A stretch of DNA of 40,038 nt, from NCBI GenBank assembly GCA_045587205.1, contig JAZNBV010000024.1, positions 1 through 40,038 of the forward strand. The letters are read 5' to 3'. A program made the translations under genes and the position numbers. This stretch comes from SIG78 sp045587205. GTDB taxonomy: Bacteria > Verrucomicrobiota > Lentisphaeria > Victivallales > Victivallaceae. The notes beneath the pieces are model-generated. The model was not told the DNA's origin and did not search any database. It saw only the letters and a list, made by a program, of their open reading frames with translations. This document shows positions 33,117-40,038 of the stretch, piece after piece. Positions within the stretch are counted from its first letter, which is position 1. Each line of letters starts with the position of its first letter.

Positions 33117-33689
33117 TTAATTTTTCGGGAAAATAATATCTTTATCTTCACGGCTGCCGCCATTGAAAAAGCGGTAGTTATCGTTGGCGTATTTCACAAT
33201 ATGCTGTGCGCGTGCCGCATCCAGATCGATTGGCAGTTCCACCCATTTTTCATTGCCGCGTGTCACCGTAATTGTACGGAATTCACCCAGATAAATGCCG
33301 TCGAGCAGTATGGCGGCAGATTCGTGGCGGCACTGGGCGGTAAGCTGCATAAACATCATTCTGCCTTTCTGGTCGGGGCGCAGAAAGAGCCGGTAAAATC
33401 CGGCCTTGCCGGGTACCGGTTTGGCAGATATTTCAATAATGTGGTGTGATGACATCGAAGGATATCGTTCCACGATCCGGGTGGTTCCGTCGGGCATCTG
33501 CAGCGGCTGTTCGGCATTGAGATTGCCGCGCGGATAATCCACATTGCGGTGAAAAGAAAGTACAAACAATGCCTCATCAGGCACATCCAGCCCCAGAGCT
33601 TTTTCCCACTCCTCAAGCGTACATCCGCCCAGTATCAGAGCAGCAGCGGCGGCAATTGCCGGTATGATTTTCCGGAATATCTTACTCAT
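33117..33689 (-). CDS. Predicted lipoprotein of unknown function
   Basis: The 190-residue product has a lipoprotein signal peptide with a lipobox LGGC (Cys near residue 23), so it should be lipidated and anchored to a membrane. The mature part (~24-190) is mixed and polar, with no family I recognise; EISAKPVPGKAGFYRLFLRP and WVELPIDLDAARAQHIVKY suggest a beta-rich domain and a terminal helix. ATG 33689 was chosen because AAGGAG precedes it and the signal peptide begins there. It is 36 bp upstream of the kinase fusion on the same strand, so the two are probably co-transcribed. Confidence 0.75.
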   Translation of the reverse strand: MSKIFRKIIPAIAAAAALILGGCTLEEWEKALGLDVPDEALFVLSFHRNVDYPRGNLNAEQPLQMPDGTTRIVERYPSMSSHHIIEISAKPVPGKAGFYRLFLRPDQKGRMMFMQLTAQCRHESAAILLDGIYLGEFRTITVTRGNEKWVELPIDLDAARAQHIVKYANDNYRFFNGGSREDKDIIFPKN

Positions 33690-33734
33690 AATAAAAACCA
33701 ACTCCTTTTTTATATACGGAAACATCCTCTGTGC

Positions 33735-33763
33735 AATATACACGCTTGATTTGCAAAAAACAA
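33735..33763 (-). promoter_or_regulatory. Promoter of the lipoprotein-kinase unit
   Basis: On the minus strand TTGTTT (33758-33763), 17 bp and TATATT (33735-33740) lie 45 bp before the lipoprotein ATG. Confidence 0.5.
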
Positions 33764-33814
33764 CCCGCAAAGCCCTTTAATTATAAAAAAAAGCGAAAAA
33801 GCGGTACTTGTTTA

Positions 33815-33843
33815 TTGCAAAGCAACAGTTGAGGAGTTATATT
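33815..33843 (+). promoter_or_regulatory. Promoter of the ACT-queD-queE unit
   Basis: TTGCAA (33815-33820), 17 bp and TATATT (33838-33843) lie 46 bp before the ACT-domain gene. Confidence 0.65.
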
Positions 33844-33889
33844 CCCTGCGTGTCAAAGAGATAATTTTTTTCAGTGAGAGGTTGTTATT

Positions 33890-34318
33890 ATGAAAATTAC
33901 CCAGTTGTCGCTTTTTGTGGAAAACCGTCCCGGCGCGCTGAACGATGTCTGCAGCACGCTCAAGGCAAATAATATCAATATCAGCACGCTTTCGCTTGCC
34001 GATACCCAGTCATTCGGCATATTGCGGCTGCTGGTCAAAGAACACGACCGCGCCAAAACGGTTCTGGAGCAGGCGGGTTTTGTGGTCAAAACCACCGAAG
34101 TGCTGGCGATTCCGGTAAAAAACGCCCCCGGCGGTCTGGCGCAGCTGCTTGATACGCTCAAGGATTGCCAGGTGGAATATATGTATGCCTTTGCCACCGA
34201 AGTACACAACAACGCTGTAATGGTGTTCCGCTTTGCCGATCCGGATAAAGCGCTGGAAGCTCTGAAAGCTGCACACAGCGATATCATCCGTGAAGCCGAA
34301 CTTTATACTCTCGCATAA
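33890..34318 (+). CDS. Tandem ACT-domain protein
   Basis: The 142-residue product is two ACT domains in a row, the small fold that binds amino acids in metabolic regulators. The first (~1-68) has VENRPGALNDVCSTLKANNI and the second (~70-142) has PGGLAQLLDTLKDCQVEYMY, each with the Gly of the ligand loop. No catalytic domain is attached. Similar stand-alone proteins are often found near amino-acid or phenylacetate-CoA ligase genes; here it leads the queD-queE genes, 19 bp before queD. A GAGAGG site precedes the ATG. Ligand unknown. Confidence 0.88.
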   Translation: MKITQLSLFVENRPGALNDVCSTLKANNINISTLSLADTQSFGILRLLVKEHDRAKTVLEQAGFVVKTTEVLAIPVKNAPGGLAQLLDTLKDCQVEYMYAFATEVHNNAVMVFRFADPDKALEALKAAHSDIIREAELYTLA

Positions 34319-34337
34319 GATAAGGTCGGGTGCAGCT

Positions 34338-34706
34338 ATGTATGAATTGGAAATAACCAAACAGTTTTCCGGCGCCCACTCGCTGACCGGATATCCCGGT
34401 GACTGCCGCAAACTGCACGGTCACAACTGGCAGGTGACAGTCTATCTGCAGTGCGAAAAACTCGATGAGATCGGCATTGCGCTGGATTTCAAGATCCTGA
34501 AAAAAGAACTCAACGAAGTCATCGATCGTTTTGACCACGCTTATCTCAATGAGTTGAGCGAATTTGCCGATTGCAATCCCACCAGCGAAAATATCGCCCG
34601 GATCATTTACAAAGAGTTAAGCAAACGCCTCAACGATGACCGCATTAAAGTGGTTCGTACCAGCGTGGAAGAATCGCCCGGTTCGCGCGCCAGTTACTTT
34701 GAGTGA
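34338..34706 (+). CDS. queD: 6-carboxy-tetrahydropterin synthase
   Basis: QueD makes 6-carboxy-5,6,7,8-tetrahydropterin from dihydroneopterin triphosphate, the second step to queuosine. The 122-residue product has the PTPS fold with zinc ligands His14 (SGAHSL), His27 and His29 (KLHGHNW), and Cys23 of the catalytic set. It also shows FDHAYLNE, PTSENIA and the substrate Glu in SVEESPGSRA. ATG 34338 begins family sequence. It is followed seven bases later by queE. queC and queF are not in the window. Confidence 0.95.
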   Translation: MYELEITKQFSGAHSLTGYPGDCRKLHGHNWQVTVYLQCEKLDEIGIALDFKILKKELNEVIDRFDHAYLNELSEFADCNPTSENIARIIYKELSKRLNDDRIKVVRTSVEESPGSRASYFE

Positions 34707-34713
34707 TAAGAGA

Positions 34714-35382
34714 ATGACTCCGGATAAAATTTTTCTGCCCGTGGTGGAAACTTTCAGCAGTATTCAGGGGGAATCGACCCACGCCGGCAAACTCTGCTTT
34801 TTTATCCGGCTTGCCGGGTGCAACCTCAAATGCAGTTACTGCGATACACTTTACGCGCAGGATAAGCACTGCGGCACGCCCCGTTCGCTGGAATCGCTGG
34901 TGGAAGAAGCTGTAAAAAGCGGCATATCCACCGTGGAAATAACCGGCGGCGAACCCGCCTTGCACGAAGCGGTACCCCGTCTGGCGGAAATGCTGATTGC
35001 TGAAGGTTTGGAAGTGCTTATGGAAACCAACGGTTCGCTGCCGCTGGATAAATTTCCTGCGCAGCTTAAACGCATAATTGATGTAAAGTTGCCCTCCAGC
35101 AATATGCACACATCCAATCTGGCGGAAAATTACTCAACGCTGCACGCCGGCGATGAGCTGAAATTTGTCACCGGCAGCCGTGCGGACTTTGATTACGCGC
35201 TGGAGTGGATAGACCGCTGGGAACTGGATAAAAAAGGTATTCCGCTGATTTTCAGTTGTGTTTTCGGATCTGTATCCCCCGCCGAACTGGTGGAATGGCT
35301 GCTTGCCAGCAAGCGGTGCAATCTGCGGTTTCAGCTGCAGATGCACAAATTTGTCTGGCCTCCTGATGCGCGCGGAGTGTAA
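34714..35382 (+). CDS. queE: 7-carboxy-7-deazaguanine synthase (radical SAM)
   Basis: QueE rearranges 6-carboxy-tetrahydropterin to 7-carboxy-7-deazaguanine with SAM and Mg2+. The 222-residue product has the QueE start ETFSSIQGESTHAGKLCFF (12-30), the [4Fe-4S] motif Cys36-X3-Cys40-X2-Cys43 (GCNLKCSYCDT) with Thr after Asp for Mg2+, the SAM motif EITGGEP, and METNGS. The ending FQLQMHKFVWPP is also typical. ATG 34714 has only a weak AAGAGA site, fitting translational coupling to queD. Confidence 0.95.
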   Translation: MTPDKIFLPVVETFSSIQGESTHAGKLCFFIRLAGCNLKCSYCDTLYAQDKHCGTPRSLESLVEEAVKSGISTVEITGGEPALHEAVPRLAEMLIAEGLEVLMETNGSLPLDKFPAQLKRIIDVKLPSSNMHTSNLAENYSTLHAGDELKFVTGSRADFDYALEWIDRWELDKKGIPLIFSCVFGSVSPAELVEWLLASKRCNLRFQLQMHKFVWPPDARGV

Positions 35383-35737
35383 TTTTAAAAGGCGTTGTTC
35401 CCGGAGGATATTTATGCGAATTGCAACTCATTCTCCATTTTTGTAAGTCATTGATTACCCAATATTCGCACGGGACACGAGAAATAAGACAAAAAATAGT
35501 GTTTTGAAACAAGCAAAAATGGTCTCCATTTGTCAGAAAATAACATCAGAAACACCACAAATAGACCAACAATAAACAATTCCGCTTCCCTGCAAAAATC
35601 CCTGCCATTTATAAAAATTTCAACGTCCAGATTTAAATGTTTTGGATTTCTTTAAAAATTAAACTTGACAATTTGCTTTTCCGGCGATAAATTTACCAAT
35701 CGCTATTCAAAGTCAGAACTTTTCCGGGAGAGTGTGT
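35383..35737. other. Gene-free region after queE
   Basis: This 355-bp AT-rich stretch holds a 10-codon ORF at 35414-35446 (MRIATHSPFL) with a perfect GGAGG before it, which may be the remnant of a lost gene. There is a small hairpin AAATGG/CCATTT at 35517-35531 and the promoter of the next gene. No terminator for queE and no longer coding sequence were recognised. Confidence 0.5.
35665..35693 (+). promoter_or_regulatory. Promoter of the second large secreted protein gene
   Basis: TTGACA (35665-35670), 17 bp and TAAATT (35688-35693) lie 44 bp before the ATG. Confidence 0.65.
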
Positions 35738-38700
35738 ATGCTTAAAAATTTATTGGTATTGGTGACAGGTCTGGGATTGGCTGCATCGGGAGTAGCGGCT
35801 GCTGACCATAACGGTTTTGTTTATAAATACTCTTTTCCCGGTGTGCCGCCGCTGAAAATATCGCCTGCTCAAAAAATCAAACTTGACCAGCCGCAGAGTT
35901 TGGACGGTAAAAAAGTTTTTACCATCAGGCGCGAAAATGGAGCCAAAGGGCTTTGCGGTTACGGTTACTTTTATGATATGTTCCGCAAATATTCTGCTCC
36001 CGGTACTATGGTCATAAGCTGGCGCGATAAATTTACCGGCAATGTTGATTCACAAGGCAGCGTTTCCGTCCGTTATACGATGAAAAATTCTCCCCGGGGT
36101 TCGGCAGGCAAAGAGGGGCACTTCTTTACTCCCCGTACGGATTGGCAGCTCCGGAGTCAGGAATTCACTGTGCCGCCTGAAACTGCATCTTTTCAATTTA
36201 TTTTCGGTTTTGACGGCAAAAAAGATTCGGCGATGAATATTGAAAATATCACCTTTGAATATGCGCCGGATAAGGTCAGACTTGTCAGCGGTACTCCGGG
36301 TAATGATTTGCCGCCGTCGCAGTGGAAACGTGCCGCGCAGCTCGATGGCTTTTTCTCACCCGGCAACGGTCAGCTTGCAGCGGCGCGTACCACGGTTAAA
36401 CTGCTTTTTGATGACAGAAATCTCTATGTCGGATTCATTGCTGCTGAACCTCTGATGACACAAATCAAAGCCCGGGAAACTCTCCGGGACGGCAAGGTTT
36501 ATACTGATGATTGTGTGGAGTTTTATATATATGATCCCGTCAGCGATCTGGGTTGGCACTTTATGGTAAATTCGATCAATACCCAGTACGATGCTATGCT
36601 CAAACAAGCGCAGGCCGGTGACCCTTACCGCCGTCATCCCTGGGATGGCAAATGGTTCAGCCGCACCTGGAAAAATCCTGCCGGATGGGAAGCGGTCATT
36701 GCTGTACCGTGGCAGACTCTGGGTTTTGATAAGATACCGCAGGGGCAGTTGGCGATCAACTTTGCCCGTGAACGGGCTACGGTCAGCGAAATCAGCCAAT
36801 GGAACATATTTTCAGGATTATTTTCGGATATCAACAACTATGCTCCAATAAGTTTCAAGAATAAATCAATCACCCGGTTCCGCAAGATAGAGCGTATAAA
36901 CTATATTCCCCAACGTGAACGCAAGGTGTTCAGGGAGGTGCTGGGCCCCAACAGCCCCAAACACGATTGGCGCAGTTATATATGGGGCAACGGATATGAG
37001 TTGAACGGATACCCGAAAGCGGTGCAGAAAAAATATGATCTGGATACTTTTCTGCCATTTCAGAAAATGCTGCTGGAAAATTGGGCAAAGGCACGCCTTT
37101 CCGGGATGCACATATTTTCGCTGTGGGCCCCGCGGGTCACGCGCCTGACACTTGATGATTATCTGCAAATAAATAAGCGCACCCATATCCGGTTTCCGCT
37201 GACACCGTGGATCGACCACGCTCTGCTTGCCCGGCAGGGGGCAATGCCGCAAGGCGAGGTTGTCAAGGGCCGTATGAATATCGACCCGATCCATCCGATG
37301 GCGGCATCACGGATGGAGCGGGGGATGATAATGATGCGCGATTTGATCAAAAAACAGCCCGAAGTTGCCAATCTGGTAATGTATATACAAGGTCTGGATG
37401 AACCTTGCAACCGGGTAAAGATGCTTTACAGCCGTACCTGCAACCCTGCCAGCCGGGAATGGCTGGACAAGTTTGAAAAAGAGTTGAAGGCAAGTTACGG
37501 TTTCGGCAAATATGCACTTTTTGATGATTACGCGCCTGCCTCTGCCGCTGCTCCGTTTGAGCGCATAGCCTTTTGGCGTTGGTGGAATGACCGTCTGTAT
37601 GAATATGTAAAGTATGTTACGGCGGCGGCGCAAAAGCATCTGCCCGGGATGGCTTATATGGTTTGGAACCGCAACACTTGCGCCGGTAATGATGAGATAG
37701 ATGTTGCTCTGGCAGGGCGAACTGATTTTACCATCAGCTGCGACCCTTATCCCACCAGTGCCCGGGCGCAGTTTGGTATGGGACGCGCGCTCTACCATAC
37801 CGGTTTTTCGGTAAAAATGCTGCGCGACCTTGCCCCGAAAGCGCAAATATCTATGTACGGACAGGCGTTCAACTATCATCAGGCAGTACCCAAACGCAAC
37901 GAAGTGCGCGAATGGACCAGTCAGGCTTTGAAAAATGGATTGACCGAACTCAAATGGTATGGCGGCGGCGTTATCACCAGCGATTACAACCCGGAGCTTT
38001 ACAATGAAGTGCTGGAAATCACCCGGCAGGTTTCGGAACTGCCGCCGGTCACTTTGCCCCGGGAAACACGGACTGCCATCTATTACAGCGATTATGACCG
38101 CTGGGGGCTGGGTGACCGCGCCGTACACGCCTGTTACACCATTTACTCATTGCTGGCAGAGCACATCAACTGCAATTTCAGGTTTGTAAGCCGTAATCAG
38201 CTTGATTTGAGCAACATCAAATTGCTTTATATTCCGCGAATGCGCTTTACCGATCCTGATTTGACCCGCCAAATCACTGATTTTGTCCACAACGGCGGTA
38301 CGGCAATGATATTGGACCCCGATTTTATGAAGTACAATATTGACGGTACTGCGGTGGCTGAACGGGATCAACTGCTGGGGTGCAAACTTATTCCCAAGGC
38401 CAATCCGGGCAGTTATCTTTTGTATAAAAACAAACGGATGGCACTTTCGGCTGTCAAGCATATAAAGTTGCAGGAAAGCAATAAAATCCACGCATTTGAT
38501 TTTGCCGGACTTCCTGCTGATTGTGCCATCCTCTGCCGTTACAGCGACGGCAAGCCTGCCATTGTTGAGCGTAAGGTGGGCAAAGGCAAAGTGATCTTTT
38601 CTGCCGTAATGCCCTTTGGGGTTTCCGATGCGGCGATCCAGCCGGAGGCATGGAAAACATTGGTAATGGATCTGGCAAAAAGTGTCAACGAAAAGACCAA

Positions 38701-38770
38701 TTTGGATGTGTGGTTCTTTGAACTGCCGGAGGTAACACCCAAGACTTTTAATGTTCAACCACTGAAATAA
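35738..38770 (+). CDS. Secreted glycoside hydrolase-like protein, paralogue of 1926-4985
   Basis: The 1010-residue product has a Sec signal peptide (MLKNLLVLVTGLGLAASGVA, cleaved near 23). It shows the same order as the left-end protein: N-terminal jelly-roll region; CBM9/DOMON-like domain (~195-380; DDCVEFYIYD, VPWQTLGF); barrel region with YIQGLDEPCNR (Glu555, matching Glu558 of the paralogue) and SCDPYPTSARAQFGMGRALY; and an amidotransferase-like tail (FVHNGGTAMILDPDF). The shared CDPYPTS...RALYHTG and LDEP segments make paralogy clear although overall identity looks moderate. ATG 35738 has GGGAG seven bases upstream. Probably acts on an extracellular glycan; specificity unknown. Confidence 0.75.
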   Translation: MLKNLLVLVTGLGLAASGVAAADHNGFVYKYSFPGVPPLKISPAQKIKLDQPQSLDGKKVFTIRRENGAKGLCGYGYFYDMFRKYSAPGTMVISWRDKFTGNVDSQGSVSVRYTMKNSPRGSAGKEGHFFTPRTDWQLRSQEFTVPPETASFQFIFGFDGKKDSAMNIENITFEYAPDKVRLVSGTPGNDLPPSQWKRAAQLDGFFSPGNGQLAAARTTVKLLFDDRNLYVGFIAAEPLMTQIKARETLRDGKVYTDDCVEFYIYDPVSDLGWHFMVNSINTQYDAMLKQAQAGDPYRRHPWDGKWFSRTWKNPAGWEAVIAVPWQTLGFDKIPQGQLAINFARERATVSEISQWNIFSGLFSDINNYAPISFKNKSITRFRKIERINYIPQRERKVFREVLGPNSPKHDWRSYIWGNGYELNGYPKAVQKKYDLDTFLPFQKMLLENWAKARLSGMHIFSLWAPRVTRLTLDDYLQINKRTHIRFPLTPWIDHALLARQGAMPQGEVVKGRMNIDPIHPMAASRMERGMIMMRDLIKKQPEVANLVMYIQGLDEPCNRVKMLYSRTCNPASREWLDKFEKELKASYGFGKYALFDDYAPASAAAPFERIAFWRWWNDRLYEYVKYVTAAAQKHLPGMAYMVWNRNTCAGNDEIDVALAGRTDFTISCDPYPTSARAQFGMGRALYHTGFSVKMLRDLAPKAQISMYGQAFNYHQAVPKRNEVREWTSQALKNGLTELKWYGGGVITSDYNPELYNEVLEITRQVSELPPVTLPRETRTAIYYSDYDRWGLGDRAVHACYTIYSLLAEHINCNFRFVSRNQLDLSNIKLLYIPRMRFTDPDLTRQITDFVHNGGTAMILDPDFMKYNIDGTAVAERDQLLGCKLIPKANPGSYLLYKNKRMALSAVKHIKLQESNKIHAFDFAGLPADCAILCRYSDGKPAIVERKVGKGKVIFSAVMPFGVSDAAIQPEAWKTLVMDLAKSVNEKTNLDVWFFELPEVTPKTFNVQPLK

Positions 38771-38833
38771 GCGCATTGCCGACCGGAAGATATTAGCTGG
38801 TGTAAAAATTTTCATACAAAAAATTAAGGTATA

Positions 38834-38971
38834 TTGCACTGTGGCAGTTGCACATTTTGCAATGGCGAAAAAATAGAATACACTCTGTTGAATAAATTAC
38901 AACATTGGCAAGGGCGTTATAGTGACGAAACCTTCACCCGTCTGGCAGAATTACTGACGGGAAAAGCGTAA
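38834..38971 (+). CDS. Small Cys-rich ORF, possibly a gene remnant
   Basis: A 45-residue frame starts at TTG, with AAGG four bases upstream, and ends 21 bp before the next gene. It begins with a CGSCTFC cluster (C-X2-C-X2-C), then a helical segment EYTLLNKLQHWQGRYSDE and a TFTRLAELLTGKA tail. The composition looks like real protein. It may be a small zinc-binding protein or the surviving C-terminus of a larger gene. No family is recognised, and a TTG start is a weak basis. Confidence 0.4.
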   Translation: MHCGSCTFCNGEKIEYTLLNKLQHWQGRYSDETFTRLAELLTGKA

Positions 38972-38992
38972 AACCAAGGGTGGAATATAAAA

Positions 38993-39457
38993 ATGCTGAC
39001 AAAACCTGAAGCTGGTTGGAGTGATTTCAGCCTTGATGGAACATCTGTATACCCTTTAAGTTATTTGGATGATATTCCGTTCAACTGGCTTGACGAAGCT
39101 ATACATGGACTTGAAATATTGAACCCATTTTGCGTCAAGGGATTTATGGAGCCGGGGCGTGTTATTTGCGTTGTAAGTTTTTGGAATTGCCATATCATAT
39201 GTGAGGATGAAGACAAAGATCCGTTGATTCCCCAAAATACAATACATGAAATTTCTCATACAAGTATGCTGCAATTTTGTCAACAACTTTATGATGATAT
39301 TTCAGAAAATCTTGACGGTTGGGCTTGTTGGTATGATTATGCTTCAAAGAATGATTTTGAGACCAATAAAGAAGAACTGATAAAAAAATTAGCGCGATTA
39401 AAAGAATTGATTGCTGAAAACGAAAAACATTTCGGCGAAGATCGCGGTTTCCTTTGA
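38993..39457 (+). CDS. Hypothetical protein, immunity-protein-like
   Basis: The 154-residue acidic protein has no signal peptide or membrane segment. It is rich in Trp, Cys and acidic residues (PFCVKGFMEPGRVICVVSFW; CHIICEDEDKD), with a helical Lys/Glu-rich C-terminus. Its size, charge and aromatic content resemble immunity proteins of polymorphic toxins, but I cannot name a family, and no toxin gene is visible. AAGGGTGG precedes the ATG. Its stop lies one base from the stop of the converging ATPase gene. Codon use is more AT-rich than in the neighbouring genes, suggesting acquisition. Confidence 0.55.
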   Translation: MLTKPEAGWSDFSLDGTSVYPLSYLDDIPFNWLDEAIHGLEILNPFCVKGFMEPGRVICVVSFWNCHIICEDEDKDPLIPQNTIHEISHTSMLQFCQQLYDDISENLDGWACWYDYASKNDFETNKEELIKKLARLKELIAENEKHFGEDRGFL

Positions 39458-39458
39458 A

Positions 39459-40038
39459 TCAATCATCAGATGGTGGATTTTCCGACCTCAAAAGACTCTT
39501 GCAAATTTCACTGCAAGAAGACTTTTTTACGGCACAAATCACCGAATCATCCAGCAGAAAATCAATCAGATTTATATTCAGGATACCATTGTCATCGTAC
39601 CAGGATTTGCCGATGTCATTCCGGATGATGATCTTGGGAAATGAATCACCGGTCAAACTGAAAGGTTTCAATTCGGCAGATTGTTTTTCTGCATCCGGCA
39701 TGGCAAACGCCGACTGAATATAGACCTTCCGGTTGCCTTTGGAGGCAATAAAATCGATTTCTCTTTGAATCTTGACCGGATTTCCGCTTTTATTTCTGCC
39801 ATTTTCATAGACGATACCCACATCTACGGAAAAATTTCTTATCCGTAATTCATTGAAAATGATATTTTCCATAATATGAGTCATTTCCATTTGCCGGAAT
39901 CCGGTTCTGGCATTTCGCAAACCGATATCCTCACAATAATACTTCATCGGATATTCAAAGTAGGATTTTCCTCTGACATCATACCGTTTGCTTTCGGTAA
40001 ACAAAAAAGCATCCTTGAGGTGTTCCAGATAATTTTTC
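39459..40038 (-). CDS. DUF4143-type AAA+ ATPase, C-terminal part (cut by window edge)
   Basis: The 192 codons visible match the C-terminal DUF4143 domain of a large family of predicted bacterial/archaeal AAA+ ATPases. They include YLEHLKDAFLFTESKRYDVR at the edge, KYYCEDIGLRNARTG, MENIIFNELRIRNFSVDVG and a nuclease-like EIDFIASKGNRKVYIQSA. The frame continues past the window end, so the N-terminal ATPase domain is not seen. A TTG at 40004 is not the true start. The family is often found in accessory regions and varies in copy number; its function is not established. Confidence 0.85.
   Translation of the reverse strand, partial: KNYLEHLKDAFLFTESKRYDVRGKSYFEYPMKYYCEDIGLRNARTGFRQMEMTHIMENIIFNELRIRNFSVDVGIVYENGRNKSGNPVKIQREIDFIASKGNRKVYIQSAFAMPDAEKQSAELKPFSLTGDSFPKIIIRNDIGKSWYDDNGILNINLIDFLLDDSVICAVKKSSCSEICKSLLRSENPPSDD

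Noticed and set aside
34010..34411. Minus-strand frame across the ACT-domain and queD genes
   Set aside because: Overlaps two well-supported plus-strand genes and resembles no family.

Overview
The window looks like a chromosomal segment of a Lentisphaerota (Victivallis-type) bacterium or a close PVC-superphylum relative. The indications are two prepilin-like proteins with modified H-X9-DG tails, several large secreted or cytoplasmic glycoside hydrolases including a GH109-like enzyme, a divergent FtsA/FtsZ pair, and housekeeping genes scattered singly rather than in classical operons. Taxonomy is inferred from gene content only. Many promoters read as TTGACA/TTGCAN, 16-17 bp, TATATT.

Layout. 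1-1.2 kb: tsf (cut by the window edge) and rpsB on the minus strand. 1.57-1.85 kb: an isolated gene holding only sigma-factor region 2. 1.9-7.3 kb (minus): a 1019-residue secreted glycosidase-like protein, a prepilin-like protein and an M24 peptidase homologue that has lost metal ligands. 7.7-10.5 kb (plus): mnmG overlapping an orphan OppC-type permease. 10.6-12.3 kb (minus): holB and tmk overlapping. 12.4-14.9 kb: a stand-alone AICAR transformylase, tRNA-Gly(CCC) and ilvC. 15-19.2 kb: a divergent GH36-like / GH109-like pair followed by an SBF-type transporter, a plausible alpha-galactoside / alpha-GalNAc module. 19.3-24.7 kb (minus): prc-like protease, CPBP membrane protease, ftsA, ftsZ. 24.8-26.2 kb: a YgjP-like metallopeptidase, and an HTH/Cys-cluster protein overlapped by a 54-residue coiled-coil gene. 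26.4-30.3 kb (plus): a GH20/GH67-like protein, nadA and a second prepilin-like gene. 30.4-30.8 kb: a non-coding nested palindrome built of ~45 bp units. 30.8-33.7 kb (minus): a nucleotidyltransferase-GHMP sugar kinase fusion and a lipoprotein. 33.9-35.4 kb (plus): ACT-domain protein, queD, queE. 35.7-38.8 kb: a paralogue of the large secreted protein at the left end. 38.8-40 kb: an accessory edge with a tiny Cys-rich ORF, an immunity-protein-like gene and a DUF4143-type ATPase cut by the window end.

Functionally the window mixes core metabolism (translation, division, NAD, purine, branched-chain amino acid and queuosine synthesis) with glycan degradation. The least explained items are the 30.4-30.8 kb palindrome, the kinase fusion whose Shine-Dalgarno lies in a hairpin, the overlapping genes at 25.6-25.7 kb and the sigma-2-only protein. 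No CRISPR array, insertion sequence or prophage was seen.
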